Source of the DNA: an uncultured Aquimarina sp.
Lineage (GTDB): Bacteria; Bacteroidota; Bacteroidia; Flavobacteriales; Flavobacteriaceae
DNA: 64,000 nt
Assembly: GCF_947496855.1 (NCBI RefSeq)
Contig: NZ_CANMED010000001.1
Location: 620,001 to 684,000 of the forward strand
Reading direction: 5' to 3'
Within the stretch, counting starts at the first letter, position 1, and each line of letters begins with the position of its first letter. The position numbers and the translations under genes are program-made. Of this stretch, positions 44,201 through 53,623 are shown piece after piece. The notes under the pieces were generated by a model. It was given only the letters and a program-made list of their open reading frames with translations. It was not told the DNA's origin and ran no database searches.

Positions 44201-44770
44201 CTAATTTGTCACAACAACACTATCATCCTCTGGAACGAATACAGTTCCTCTATATCGTATGGATGTTAGATGACTGCTATTTATAGTAATATTAGTACCC
44301 CAATTAGGATATAATGTGATGATCACTCTATAAGATTCACTGTTATTCTTTACTCTAAACTTGATCGTATGCCGTTGTTTTTTTTTATCTTTTGTCACTT
44401 CATATTGATCTGGTATTCCTTTAAAAACAATACCCCCTTGATTACTTCCATACGAACCAGCTAATTGTCGCCCTCCGTAAAACGGCAAATCTATTGCAAT
44501 ACTATCCCCATAAACTTTTAAATAATTTGGATTTCCTATAAGATTAATACTATTTGTAGAACTTCCTGGAGGAAGCAATCCACTGTTTGCAATAGCATTC
44601 ATACTGGCCGTAGCCATTGGATACATCCAATCTGACTCTATAGCAAATGCTTTCTTGTTAATCATTGCTTCTAAAGTTTCACTTTTTGCGTTAGGTTCTA
44701 TTATTTTTTTCGAACTAGTACATCCGATCAATACACTTCCTGTAATTAATATAAAAACTAAAGCCCTCAT
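44201..44770 (-). CDS. DUF4251 lipoprotein
   Basis: The protein has 189 residues, signal FILITGSVLIGC (Cys16). FAIESDWMYPMATASMNAIA, SGLLPPGSSTNSINLIGNPN, IDLPFYGGRQLAGSYGSNQG and INSSHLTSIRYRGTV are the run of conserved segments of DUF4251, a Bacteroidota lipoprotein family of unknown role. Confidence 0.83.
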   Translation of the reverse strand: MRALVFILITGSVLIGCTSSKKIIEPNAKSETLEAMINKKAFAIESDWMYPMATASMNAIANSGLLPPGSSTNSINLIGNPNYLKVYGDSIAIDLPFYGGRQLAGSYGSNQGGIVFKGIPDQYEVTKDKKKQRHTIKFRVKNNSESYRVIITLYPNWGTNITINSSHLTSIRYRGTVFVPEDDSVVVTN

Positions 44771-44971
44771 CCTTCTATCTTATTACTTTACAATGACTTA
44801 ACAATTACCATTATATGGTAATTTACGAATTTTATTTCTTACTATTCGATTGACCACTTCTATTTTGATTCAATTTCAGAGTTTAAGAAGGGTTATTTCT
44901 AGCGTATTCTAAAAAACTGCTTACGAATTCTAAAGTAGTATCAACCTACACTCAATGATTATATACATTTG

Positions 44972-44993
44972 ATTAATTGGTCAACCAATTAAT
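44972..44993. promoter_or_regulatory. GntR/FadR-type operator palindrome before the alginate-lyase-like gene
   Basis: ATTAATTGGT and ACCAATTAAT are perfect 10-base arms around CA, 43 bases before the ATG at 45037. TGGTxxACCA is the known consensus of FadR-class GntR regulators, which often answer to uronates. No GntR gene is in the window. Confidence 0.6.
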
Positions 44994-45036
44994 TCTTTAT
45001 TAACCAATATATATTGTAACAACTTAACTTATACTA

Positions 45037-48000
45037 ATGAAATACTCTTATCCAATTAGAAAAACCTTATTGTTTTTACTTTTTAATTTTATAGCCATTC
45101 ATTTTATAGAAGCTCAGATGGTACATCCGGGAATATCACATAAAAAGTCAGATTTGGATCGTATAAAATATATGGTTGAAGCCCAAATCGATCCTTGGTA
45201 TACTTCTTACCAAAATATGATAGCGGACTCTAAGGCGAGTTTTAGATATACTGTTCAAGGGGATGAAAGCTTTACTATATTAGCCAGAGACTCTCCTAGA
45301 ACTAACTATGGCGCTTGGAACAGTGATATTAGAGCAGCATACTATAATGCTATTAGATGGTATATTACAGAAGATCCAAGGCATGCAGAAAAAGCTATAG
45401 AGATTTTCAAAGCTTGGTCTAACCTTACCTCTGTTACCAGTAATGGAACAGAAGCATTGAGCGGTGGTGTAGGTTACATTATGATAGAAGCGGCAGAAAT
45501 CATAAAAAGCACCTACTCTGAATGGAAAACTTCTGATATGCAGAAATTTAAAGATATGCTGGTATATCCTGGTTATTCAGCAACAACAGTACCTAATGAT
45601 ATTAGGTCTAACAGTACATTCTATTGGAGTTCTTATCAAGGGGATCCAGGACGTCACGGGAATCAAGGTTTATCCGGTTGGCGAACAGTTATGGCAATGG
45701 GAATCTTTCTGGATAATGAAATTATGTACGATCGTGCACTTAGATATATAAAAGGACAATCACATCGCTCTGATGACTTATCGTATCCTTCAGGTCCTAG
45801 AACACATACAGACCTTATTGATTCAGGAGATCATGCAGATACCTATAATACTTCGCAAGGAAACTCTATTACTGATTATGGGTATAATGAAGTAATGACT
45901 CATTACATTTATGAGACAGGGCAATGTCAAGAATCTTCCAGAGATCAAGCACACGTCTTATTTGGTCTAGGGTTATTAAACTCTATGGCAGAAATGGCGT
46001 GGAATCAAGGAGATGATTTATATAGCCACGAAAATGATCGTTTATTATTAGGTCTAGAATATTCATTACGTTATAATGTATCATCAGTAGCATCTTATCC
46101 TGATCAAAATTCTCCCTGGGAACCAAATACTTTTCTTCGAGGTTTTGATAGAACTGAAAGATGGTACAGTAAATCTATAAGTCCTGATGGTAGAGGTGAT
46201 TTTACAAGAAATCGTCCTAATTGGGAGATGTCCACCGCACATTATATCGGGAGAGGTTTTAAATCTGAAAATGAAGCCAAATGGACATTACGTGCAAGAG
46301 ATAAATCTATAGATATTGATGGATACGAAAGAGCCGGATGGACTAATGACGCGATTGGATGGGGAGGATTAACTTTCAGAAGACCAATAGGTTGCCACGG
46401 AGATCCTATAAGCGGATTTATCGCTGGATTACCTGATTATAATATGAACGTTTTACCTATGACAATTGAGGCAGAAAACTATGACTACTCTCCTACTAAT
46501 GGAGAAGGAAGAACCTATCACGATACTTCTGCCAATAATTCTGGAAATCAATATCGTACTAATGAAAATGTCGACATAGAAACACGTACTGGAGGTGGTT
46601 ATAATATAGGTTGGATAGCGTCTGGAGAGTGGTTAACATATACAGTGTATGTGCCAGAGACAGGTAACTATGATATTGCCATAAACTACGCTGCAAACAA
46701 TACTAGTGGTAAAATAAAATTCGAATTTGGAGGTAGCGATAAAACAGGAGAAATACCTTTAACTGGAACTGGAGGAATGCAATCATGGAATGATCTTACT
46801 GTTAAAACAGGAGTAAGACTATCTAAAGGAGTACAAAACATGAAAGTTTTGGCTAGTGGAGTTTCTAATTCATTTAATCTTAATAGCATTAAAATTTCCA
46901 AGGATGATGATCATACTGATGGTAGAAATAACCTAGCTTTAAGTGGTACAGCCACACAGTCATCCACCAATCAAGTACATGGAGGAGCAGCTCCAAGAGC
47001 TATAGACAATAATACCAATGGGAGATGGTCAGAAGATTCTGTAACTCATACTGAAACTGAAACTAACCCATGGTGGCAAGTAGATTTAGAGTCCAGTTAT
47101 AATATAGATGAAATTATTGTTTTTAATAGAACCGACTGTTGTGCAAATAGATTATCAAATTATACCGTCTCTGTTATAAATTCGAATGGTGATACTACTT
47201 TTTCTAAATCTTTCACCTCTGCTCCTGACCCTTCCATCACTGTAAATGCAGAAGGAGCCACAGGAAAAATAATCAAAGTACAAATAAATGGTACGGGTGT
47301 ATTGTCTATGGCAGAAGTACAAGTATACGGAGAGGCTTTTACAACTGGTGGAGGGAATTTCCAGTTGGTCAAGAGAAATGCTACCGGTTTTGCCATCGAT
47401 GGTGGTAGCGGAGCAGTTGCAGGCAGAAGTATTGAATTGTACACCAATGTGCAGCATAACAATTTAGTGTGGACAGAAATTGATCGTGGAGGAGGTTATT
47501 ATTCATATCAAAAATACAATACTAATGTATGTTTGGATGGTGGATCCGGAGGAGCTAACGGACAAGACGTTACACTACAGCAATGTGATGCTTCTGACTA
47601 TGGGCAACAATGGCAAAAAATAGATGCTGGTTCAGGGCATTATCGTTTACAAAAACGAGGAACGAATTATTCACTAGATGGAAACCACGGAGGCGATATT
47701 GATCAAAATGTATATTTGTGGACCTCTAGTAGCACCAATCAAAATCAACAATGGAGGTTTGATAAAGTCGAAAGTTCTAGATCAGGAGCCGGTGAAATAA
47801 AAAAGACCAATCTTAATCTTTACCCTATTCCACTCTCAGATGTGCTTCATGTTAGTATCGATGGTTCAAAAACTGCTAAAATAGACATATTCAATAGTGC
47901 TGGCCAAACAGTTTATACAGAGCAAATAGAAAATGGAGTCGGTTCAATAAGTTTAGGGCATTTACCTATTGGATTATATATCGCAAAGATTACAAATGGG

Positions 48001-48039
48001 AAAGTGATAATTAATCGAAAGATTTTAATCAAAAAATAG
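45037..48039 (+). CDS. Secreted alginate-lyase-family enzyme with CBM6, CBM32, ricin-like and T9SS domains
   Basis: The protein has 1000 residues. Signal peptide 1-26. Residues about 30-400 match the alginate lyase superfamily (alpha/alpha toroid): NYGAWNSDIRAAYYNAIRWYITEDPRHAEKA, GGVGYIMIEAAEIIK, then HGNQGLSGWRTVMAMGIFLDN. Next is a CBM6-like domain (about 470-625, IEAENYDYSPTNGEGRTYHD, GWIASGEWLTYTVYVP), an F5/8 type C/CBM32 domain (about 635-765, NLALSGTATQSSTNQVHGGA, ATGKIIKVQINGTGVLSMAEVQVYG), a ricin-type trefoil (about 775-910, NVCLDGGSGG, QQW repeats) and a T9SS tail (NLYPIPLSDVLHVSID to KILIKK). It degrades an extracellular uronate-containing or similar polysaccharide; the exact substrate is not certain. 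Confidence 0.85.
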   Translation: MKYSYPIRKTLLFLLFNFIAIHFIEAQMVHPGISHKKSDLDRIKYMVEAQIDPWYTSYQNMIADSKASFRYTVQGDESFTILARDSPRTNYGAWNSDIRAAYYNAIRWYITEDPRHAEKAIEIFKAWSNLTSVTSNGTEALSGGVGYIMIEAAEIIKSTYSEWKTSDMQKFKDMLVYPGYSATTVPNDIRSNSTFYWSSYQGDPGRHGNQGLSGWRTVMAMGIFLDNEIMYDRALRYIKGQSHRSDDLSYPSGPRTHTDLIDSGDHADTYNTSQGNSITDYGYNEVMTHYIYETGQCQESSRDQAHVLFGLGLLNSMAEMAWNQGDDLYSHENDRLLLGLEYSLRYNVSSVASYPDQNSPWEPNTFLRGFDRTERWYSKSISPDGRGDFTRNRPNWEMSTAHYIGRGFKSENEAKWTLRARDKSIDIDGYERAGWTNDAIGWGGLTFRRPIGCHGDPISGFIAGLPDYNMNVLPMTIEAENYDYSPTNGEGRTYHDTSANNSGNQYRTNENVDIETRTGGGYNIGWIASGEWLTYTVYVPETGNYDIAINYAANNTSGKIKFEFGGSDKTGEIPLTGTGGMQSWNDLTVKTGVRLSKGVQNMKVLASGVSNSFNLNSIKISKDDDHTDGRNNLALSGTATQSSTNQVHGGAAPRAIDNNTNGRWSEDSVTHTETETNPWWQVDLESSYNIDEIIVFNRTDCCANRLSNYTVSVINSNGDTTFSKSFTSAPDPSITVNAEGATGKIIKVQINGTGVLSMAEVQVYGEAFTTGGGNFQLVKRNATGFAIDGGSGAVAGRSIELYTNVQHNNLVWTEIDRGGGYYSYQKYNTNVCLDGGSGGANGQDVTLQQCDASDYGQQWQKIDAGSGHYRLQKRGTNYSLDGNHGGDIDQNVYLWTSSSTNQNQQWRFDKVESSRSGAGEIKKTNLNLYPIPLSDVLHVSIDGSKTAKIDIFNSAGQTVYTEQIENGVGSISLGHLPIGLYIAKITNGKVIINRKILIKK

Positions 48040-48163
48040 ATAAATTGTCTAATTATGATGAATTAAAGTGCGTTTTAATACTAAAAACTTGTTGCTACTA
48101 AATAAAGGTTAAATAGCAATGATGATTATTAGACTGTATTATTAAATGAGCTACTTTTGCCAG

Positions 48164-49369
48164 ATGCTCAAAAAGAAATATGCACAGTTAGAATTTATTG
48201 TACTAATGGCTTCGCTTATGTCTATTGTGGCTTTGGCGATTGACGCACTATTACCTGCATTAGATATTATAGGAATTAATATTGGTACAACGGAATTAGC
48301 GGACAATCAATTATTGATTACCATGATTTTTTTAGGTCTTGGTATAGGTCCGCTTATTTTTGGCCCTATTTCGGATAGTATTGGTAGAAAACCTGTCGTT
48401 TATATGGGGTTTTTGCTCTTTATTGTTGCTAGTTTTATGTGTATTAATGCCACTAGCCTTACAGTAATGATAACTGGAAGAATTCTACAAGGTATCGGAC
48501 TTTCAGCTCCCAGAACGATCGCTATTGCTATGATTCGAGATATTTATAGCGGTGATTATATGGCGCGTATTATGTCATTTATTACTGTAGTTTTTATTTT
48601 GGTCCCTATTATTGCTCCTGCTTTAGGGAAATCAGTATTAGATCACTATAATTGGCAAGCAATATTTTATATTCAACTAGTATTTAGCGGATTAGTCTCT
48701 TTTTGGTTTTGGAAACGACAAACTGAAACCTTAGAAATTTCTAAGCGTATTAAATTTTCTTCTCATATTTTTATAGATGGAGTTAAAGAATTGGCTAAAT
48801 ATAAAAACACTATTGGTTACACCCTTATTTCTGGCTTTATTGTAGGTTCTTTTTTGGTGTACCTTAGTAGTTCTCAGCAAATTTTTGAACAGCAATATCA
48901 TCTCAAAGAAGAGTTTCCATATATCTTTGCATTGTTAGCAATCTCTATTGGTACAGCTACTTTTTTGAATGGTACCTTGGTTATAAAATACGGAATGGAA
49001 AAACTAGTTTCTATTTCATTATATGTATTCTTCGGTATTTCATTGCTGTACATTATCTTATTTTATGGGGATACAAATCCTAGTGTGATTATACTCTTGA
49101 TTTTCTTTGGATTGCAATTCTTTTCGATAGGATTTTTATTTGGTAACCTTAGAGCTCTGGCGATGGAGCCAGTAGGCCATATTGCGGGAATAGCAGCTGC
49201 ATTAACTGGATTTGTAAGCACGATGATGGCGGTTCCTATAAGCACTTACATAGGAAGATATGTTGAAAATACTGCGTTACCGTTATTTTTAGGCTTCTCC
49301 ATTTGTGCAGCAATTTCTATTGGGATTCTGTTATATCTAAAAGCTTCTATGAGAAAGGTGAAACAATAA
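48164..49369 (+). CDS. Bcr/CflA-type MFS drug efflux transporter
   Basis: The protein has 401 residues from ATG 48164; the frame also has an ATG at 48146, but a -7-like box TACTTTTG lies at 48152-48159, between the two. Twelve membrane helices; IDALLPALDIIG in the first helix region, IGPLIFGPISDSIGRKPVVYMG (motif A) and GRILQGIGLSAPRTIAIAMIRD (Bcr/CflA signature). It exports toxic compounds by proton antiport. Confidence 0.87.
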   Translation: MLKKKYAQLEFIVLMASLMSIVALAIDALLPALDIIGINIGTTELADNQLLITMIFLGLGIGPLIFGPISDSIGRKPVVYMGFLLFIVASFMCINATSLTVMITGRILQGIGLSAPRTIAIAMIRDIYSGDYMARIMSFITVVFILVPIIAPALGKSVLDHYNWQAIFYIQLVFSGLVSFWFWKRQTETLEISKRIKFSSHIFIDGVKELAKYKNTIGYTLISGFIVGSFLVYLSSSQQIFEQQYHLKEEFPYIFALLAISIGTATFLNGTLVIKYGMEKLVSISLYVFFGISLLYIILFYGDTNPSVIILLIFFGLQFFSIGFLFGNLRALAMEPVGHIAGIAAALTGFVSTMMAVPISTYIGRYVENTALPLFLGFSICAAISIGILLYLKASMRKVKQ

Positions 49370-49372
49370 CCT

Positions 49373-49555
49373 TTAGCTAGTAGCTTTAGTATCTCCTATA
49401 CTCTTTTTCTCAGTAGCCGATAGCTCTCCATCACCTAGGATAGGAAATTTATCTCTCTGGGATCCATACCCGAAATTAGAAGATCGACGATACTTGTTTT
49501 GGAAATCCGCGAACCTTCTTTTTGACCAGGGTTTATCTTTTTTTTGATTTTCCAT
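49373..49555 (-). CDS. Small basic protein of unknown function
   Basis: The protein has 60 residues, very polar and basic (KKDKPWSKRRFADFQNKYRR, FGYGSQRDKFP), no signal or membrane segment. It ends three bases past the stop of the converging MFS gene. The lack of homology memory and its size leave it as probable but unproven. Confidence 0.45.
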   Translation of the reverse strand: MENQKKDKPWSKRRFADFQNKYRRSSNFGYGSQRDKFPILGDGELSATEKKSIGDTKATS

Positions 49556-49753
49556 ATGTAAGTTTTTATGGTTTAATTACCTGATTGACAATTAATTTAC
49601 TTTCTAAGTTAGATTTTTTTTTAGAATTTAGCAGAAACGTTAACATCAAATTATAATTATTTACTCGATTTTCATCTATTTTACAATCGTTGATTTGCTT
49701 AAGCGATTGGAATGATTCTTGATTATTAATATACCTATAAAACAAAATATGTT

Positions 49754-50350
49754 ATGAAAACCTACTTTAATTTAGTTCTTTTTTTAGTTTTGTTGATCCC
49801 TTTTGGATATGGGCAATTTACACCTCCTTCTGAAGGAATTATTGATAGATCTGATCGTCATGAAGATGCTTTAATCAATGATATTATTAAGTTAGAGTTT
49901 GATAAGAAAAATGCTAAAATATCTTTTGATTTTCTTTCTGAAGAAACTAGTGGAACAATTAGTGGTTTAGATTTCAAGATATCTTTTAATCCAGAAGATT
50001 CGGATAATGCCTATTTTAAAGGAACCGCTCTTGTAAATACTTTAGACACAGATAACTTCTTAAGAGATGGTCATCTGATGTGGGAAAAGTTTTTTTATAA
50101 AAAGAAGTATCCCAAAATAGCTTTTGAAAGTAGAGAAGTAGTCCATTTCGATAATAATAATTATAAAGTGATAGGAGACCTTACAATCAAAGGTGTTACT
50201 AAAGAAATTATTGTAAATTTCACTCTGGATATTACCAAAAATCTTTTAGGTAAGACTACTATTTATACTAGTGATTTTGATGTAAATATTCACGATGAAA
50301 GAGAAAAAAACAAACTGGATATTACATTTGATTTTCCCATTTTGAAGTAA
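49754..50350 (+). CDS. Secreted YceI-like lipid-binding protein
   Basis: The protein has 198 residues, signal peptide 1-20 (LLIPFGYGQ). ISFDFLSEETSGTISGLDFK, FKGTALVNTLDTDNFLRDGHLMWEKFFYKKKYPKIAFES, and GDLTIKGVTKEIIVNFTLD match YceI: the NxxRDxHL-like turn, the YPxIxFxS strand and the LTIxGVTK strand. YceI proteins form lipocalin-like barrels that bind isoprenoid chains in the periplasm. Confidence 0.87.
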   Translation: MKTYFNLVLFLVLLIPFGYGQFTPPSEGIIDRSDRHEDALINDIIKLEFDKKNAKISFDFLSEETSGTISGLDFKISFNPEDSDNAYFKGTALVNTLDTDNFLRDGHLMWEKFFYKKKYPKIAFESREVVHFDNNNYKVIGDLTIKGVTKEIIVNFTLDITKNLLGKTTIYTSDFDVNIHDEREKNKLDITFDFPILK

Positions 50351-50355
50351 AATTA

Positions 50356-50499
50356 TTATAAATTTATACTATAAGCTTTTGCCAATCTTTCTGAAGTTGT
50401 TATAAGTCCAGTATTCACTATATTTATTTCTCTTAAACGTGTAATATCAATTTTGTCATCACGTTTTTCTTCCCCTTTAGTTATTAGTTGAGTAATCAT
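50356..50499 (-). CDS. Possible 47-residue peptide
   Basis: From ATG 50499 the frame reads MITQLITKGEEKRDDKIDIT then RLREINIVNTGLITTSERLA and KAYSINL. The frame is open up to 50550, but the upstream part is low-complexity. Nothing is recognised. An AAATACGGTATTT palindrome lies 69 bases upstream. It may be a small regulator or not a gene. Confidence 0.35.
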   Translation of the reverse strand: MITQLITKGEEKRDDKIDITRLREINIVNTGLITTSERLAKAYSINL

Positions 50500-50567
50500 T
50501 TTGAGTTGTTTTTTTATATTTTCTCTTATACAAATATATAAACTATTCATAGGCTATGTAAGGGTGT

Positions 50568-50608
50568 AAATACGGTATTTCACGGGGCAATGCCCCCTAT
50601 TTTTTTTA
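50568..50608 (+). terminator. Palindrome followed by terminator-like hairpin
   Basis: AAATAC-G-GTATTT (50568-50580) is followed after three bases by GGGGC-AAT-GCCCC (50584-50596) and a run of eight T on the plus strand. The second part is a good plus-strand terminator for the YceI gene region; the first part looks like an operator for the minus-strand peptide or a bystander. Confidence 0.55.
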
Positions 50609-50646
50609 GATTAGAAATGAAAGAGATTAGAACTCACTCTGTAGAA

Positions 50647-51189
50647 TTATAAATCAATAGTAAAAGCCGAAAACGATCCATGACTAGACAAAGAAATAGC
50701 TATATCCGTAACCCTATTATCAATTTTGACATAAGGAATACCATTTCTATCTTTTTGTAAAGTCACAGCAGATAGATTCACATTCATTACATCGGCAATA
50801 TAGTACACAAGTTTACTTTTGTACTCTAATGATTTATCTGTAAATACCTTTGAAATGAAATTAGATTGATCGGTGTATGCAATTGTGTATATGTACTTTT
50901 CTGTTTGTTTCGAAACAGTTTGATAGTTATAATTATGCACCATAACATTAGAATCTGTACAAATAAAATCATTTGGATTGTATTTAGGAGACAGTGAAAA
51001 AAGTCGCTGATGCGCTTTGTATGCCGCTTCTTTCATACTCCATAACTTCCATACCATATGATTAGAATTTTCTGCATCCCAAATTCTATCTTGTTCTGAT
51101 TCGGTAAAGATTTTTTGCAACCAACCTTTTCTCTGCCAATTACTTTGTACAGAAGCAAGTTTAAGGTCTACAATATCATTACCAATCAT
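50647..51189 (-). CDS. 4'-phosphopantetheinyl transferase
   Basis: The protein has 180 residues. IGNDIVDLK (GxDxVDL metal-binding start) and VWKLWSMKEAAYKAHQR (WxxKEAxxK) are the two motifs of the AcpS/Sfp superfamily; the second half has a beta hairpin near ITVTL-like text. It attaches the phosphopantetheine arm to carrier proteins. The start overlaps the acyl carrier gene stop by 4 bp, so its natural target is the carrier next to it. It is the last gene of the polyketide operon. Confidence 0.88.
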   Translation of the reverse strand: MIGNDIVDLKLASVQSNWQRKGWLQKIFTESEQDRIWDAENSNHMVWKLWSMKEAAYKAHQRLFSLSPKYNPNDFICTDSNVMVHNYNYQTVSKQTEKYIYTIAYTDQSNFISKVFTDKSLEYKSKLVYYIADVMNVNLSAVTLQKDRNGIPYVKIDNRVTDIAISLSSHGSFSAFTIDL

Positions 51190-51440
51190 TTAGTCGCAAG
51201 TTTATCTTGAATTACTTCTATGGATGCTTTTACTGTAAGCATTTTATCCATGCCATCATTATCTATCTCGATATTAAATTCGTCTTCCACATCCAGAATT
51301 ACATCCACCAAGTTAGCAGAATTAATCTCTAAATCCTCTATAAAGTTGGTGTCTTCAGATATATTTTGAAATCCTTCCTGATTCTGCACATAAGGTTCTA
51401 TAATAGTTTTCAATTTAGATAGTAATTCTTCTTTTGTCAT
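51186..51440 (-). CDS. Acyl carrier protein of the polyketide operon
   Basis: The protein has 84 residues from ATG 51440. Helix I (TKEELLSKLKTIIEPYV), then FIEDLEINSANLVDVILDVEDEFNIEID, where the usual DSL is NSA: the Ser that carries phosphopantetheine is kept. It overlaps the transferase gene by 4 bp and lies 10 bases past the ketosynthase stop. The frame could extend upstream to 51482, but that stretch lies in the ketosynthase gene. Confidence 0.88.
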   Translation of the reverse strand: MTKEELLSKLKTIIEPYVQNQEGFQNISEDTNFIEDLEINSANLVDVILDVEDEFNIEIDNDGMDKMLTVKASIEVIQDKLATK

Positions 51441-51450
51441 GAAATTTTTA

Positions 51451-52728
51451 TTATGAATATTTTTTAAAGATAATACAAGCATTTACATCTCCAAATCCAA
51501 AACTAGCTTTTGCTGCAATTTGAAGAGGTTTAGATATAGTTTTTCTAGGAATCCGTTCTCTGTCTACCATTACCTCAATTTCGGGATGTAAATCTTCACA
51601 ATTTATATTTCCAAAAACGAAATCTTCTTTTAACTGAAGTACCGTAGCAACGCTTTCTATACTGCCAGATGCAGCTAGACAATGACCCACCAGACTTTTT
51701 AACGAATTTATGAACGGAAAATGTTTTCCTTTTCTACCCAATGCATCACACCAATTCTCAATTTCCATAGCATCTTTGTTGGTAGCGGTTAGATGACCAT
51801 TAATCGTATCGATATCATTTGCGTCAATTCCAGAATTTATAACTGCCTGTTTTATGCATTCCTTTACCGCTTTACTATTGGGAGCAGTCATACTGCCACC
51901 ATTTCGTTGGCCACCACTGTTCACGTGCCCTCCTAATATTTCTGCATAGACAGTAGCTCCACGTTTCAGTGCATTTTCTAAGCTTTCTACAACGAGTGCT
52001 CCTGCTCCACTTCCTGGTACAAAACCACTAGCCGTTTCACTCATTGGTCTTGAAGCTGCTGTAGGTTTATTATTGTATTTATGAGGAAGAATTCTCATCG
52101 CATCAAAACCTCCCCAAACATAAGGTCCACTATCACTCGTACTACCAGCTAATATTATTTCTGCTTTTCCAGATACAATACGATCATAGGCCATCAAGAT
52201 AGCTTCTGTACCAGTACTGCAAGCGGATGAATTGGTCGTAGTAATGTTTCCGCAGCCTAGCATTCCGCCTAAAAACGCACTAATACCACTTGCCATTGTT
52301 TGTATAACCGAAGTACTCCCTAACCTCCTTACGTTTCCAGCATCTACTTTATAAATTGCTTCTCTAAATTTATCAACTCCCAATACTCCTGTTCCAAATA
52401 TAATTCCTGCATCCCAAAGTGGATCTTCGGTTTTATCTGGGATTGTTAATCCAGCATCTTTCCACGCATCTAGTCCAGCGATTACACCGTACTCCAAACC
52501 AGAAGCATTCAGTCCTTTTAACTGAATACTATTAAAGTAATTATTTAAGTAATCATCTTTATAAATCGGTTTTCCAGCTATTTGACACGAAAAATTAAGC
52601 TGATTTAATTCATCTATGTATTGAATTCCGGAGATACCTGTTTTGATAGCATTCCTAAAATTTGAAACGTTCGTTCCATTTGGAGCGACTACACCTAAAC
52701 CTGTAATAACTACTCTTCTATTTATCAT
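51451..52728 (-). CDS. Beta-ketoacyl-ACP synthase (FabF-like) of the polyketide operon
   Basis: The protein has 425 residues. NSSACSTGTEAI holds Cys170; TINGHLTATNKDAME (first His) and SLVGHCLAASGSIES (second His) complete the condensing triad. VVITGLGVVAPNG opens the fold. It elongates an acyl chain on the ACP. It overlaps the hydrolase gene by 11 bp. A single KAS without a chain-length-factor partner suggests a fatty-acid-like starter is made here. Confidence 0.9.
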   Translation of the reverse strand: MINRRVVITGLGVVAPNGTNVSNFRNAIKTGISGIQYIDELNQLNFSCQIAGKPIYKDDYLNNYFNSIQLKGLNASGLEYGVIAGLDAWKDAGLTIPDKTEDPLWDAGIIFGTGVLGVDKFREAIYKVDAGNVRRLGSTSVIQTMASGISAFLGGMLGCGNITTTNSSACSTGTEAILMAYDRIVSGKAEIILAGSTSDSGPYVWGGFDAMRILPHKYNNKPTAASRPMSETASGFVPGSGAGALVVESLENALKRGATVYAEILGGHVNSGGQRNGGSMTAPNSKAVKECIKQAVINSGIDANDIDTINGHLTATNKDAMEIENWCDALGRKGKHFPFINSLKSLVGHCLAASGSIESVATVLQLKEDFVFGNINCEDLHPEIEVMVDRERIPRKTISKPLQIAAKASFGFGDVNACIIFKKYS

Positions 52729-53620
52729 TCAACACAGCGTCATTAATGATTGAAATAATTTTTTCCATGGCCATTTTAGCTTCTTTAAAAAATGGTAGTA
52801 ATGGCCATATGTGTGGCATACCTTCACCGACAACAACTTCTATGCTACCACCTTCCTCTTTCACTTTCTCTATAAAAACCTCTTGGTCCGGCATTAAAAT
52901 ATCATTCGTTGCAACAAAAATATGAATTGGAGGAAAATCCTTGAATGAACCATATAAAGGTGATATAATTGGATCTTTTAAAGAAAAATTACCTGCGCAC
53001 ATCTTTTTTGCAGAATGCACTCCTTTATAGCTTAAAATAGGATCTATAGAATCGATTTCATGTATTCTGTGATTCGTGAGACTTGCATCCATCATTGGTG
53101 TCACTAAAACAAGACGATTAGGTAACTGTTTATTATCTCGAATTAATCCTTGAGTTAAGGAAGTGAGTAGATTACCTCCTACCGAATCACCGATAAAAAT
53201 AATTTTGGAAGGTTTAAATTTTTCCAATGCTTTATAATAAGCCTCACAAATATTCTGAGCAATTTTTTCTATATTGTTCTCTGGAGCCTTGGGATAGTCT
53301 ATCATCCAAGCACGGGTATTTGTATATTTTACAATACGTGCTAAAGATTCCCAATTATTTTCTGTAGGGCCATATACAAATGCCCCACCGTGACAATAAA
53401 ACAACAAATAATCATTGGCTGGTTTAACAGGAGTTATTTCTGTCACTTTAGTATCCAAAATAGTTTTTGTAACAAAAGAATTTCCCAACAAAAGTTTATT
53501 GCTTGGATGACTCACATTTTCTCTACGCTTTTTTACGTAGTCAATGGGATCTTCTGACCAAGATTTTTTTACACCTTTTAGTTTAAGCACTAATTTCACT
53601 ATTGAATATCCAAAACTCAT
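52718..53620 (-). CDS. Alpha/beta hydrolase of the hormone-sensitive lipase family
   Basis: The protein has 300 residues. LFYCHGGAFVYG (oxyanion HGG), FIGDSVGGNL (nucleophile Ser), a late IFVATNDIL Asp region and GMPHIWPL (His) form the complete HSL-type triad. It could release or transfer the product from the carrier, or trim an acyl ester. It has a 3-bp gap to the dehydratase gene and an 11-bp overlap with the ketosynthase gene. Confidence 0.87.
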   Translation of the reverse strand: MSFGYSIVKLVLKLKGVKKSWSEDPIDYVKKRRENVSHPSNKLLLGNSFVTKTILDTKVTEITPVKPANDYLLFYCHGGAFVYGPTENNWESLARIVKYTNTRAWMIDYPKAPENNIEKIAQNICEAYYKALEKFKPSKIIFIGDSVGGNLLTSLTQGLIRDNKQLPNRLVLVTPMMDASLTNHRIHEIDSIDPILSYKGVHSAKKMCAGNFSLKDPIISPLYGSFKDFPPIHIFVATNDILMPDQEVFIEKVKEEGGSIEVVVGEGMPHIWPLLPFFKEAKMAMEKIISIINDAVLNDK

Positions 53621-53623
53621 AAA

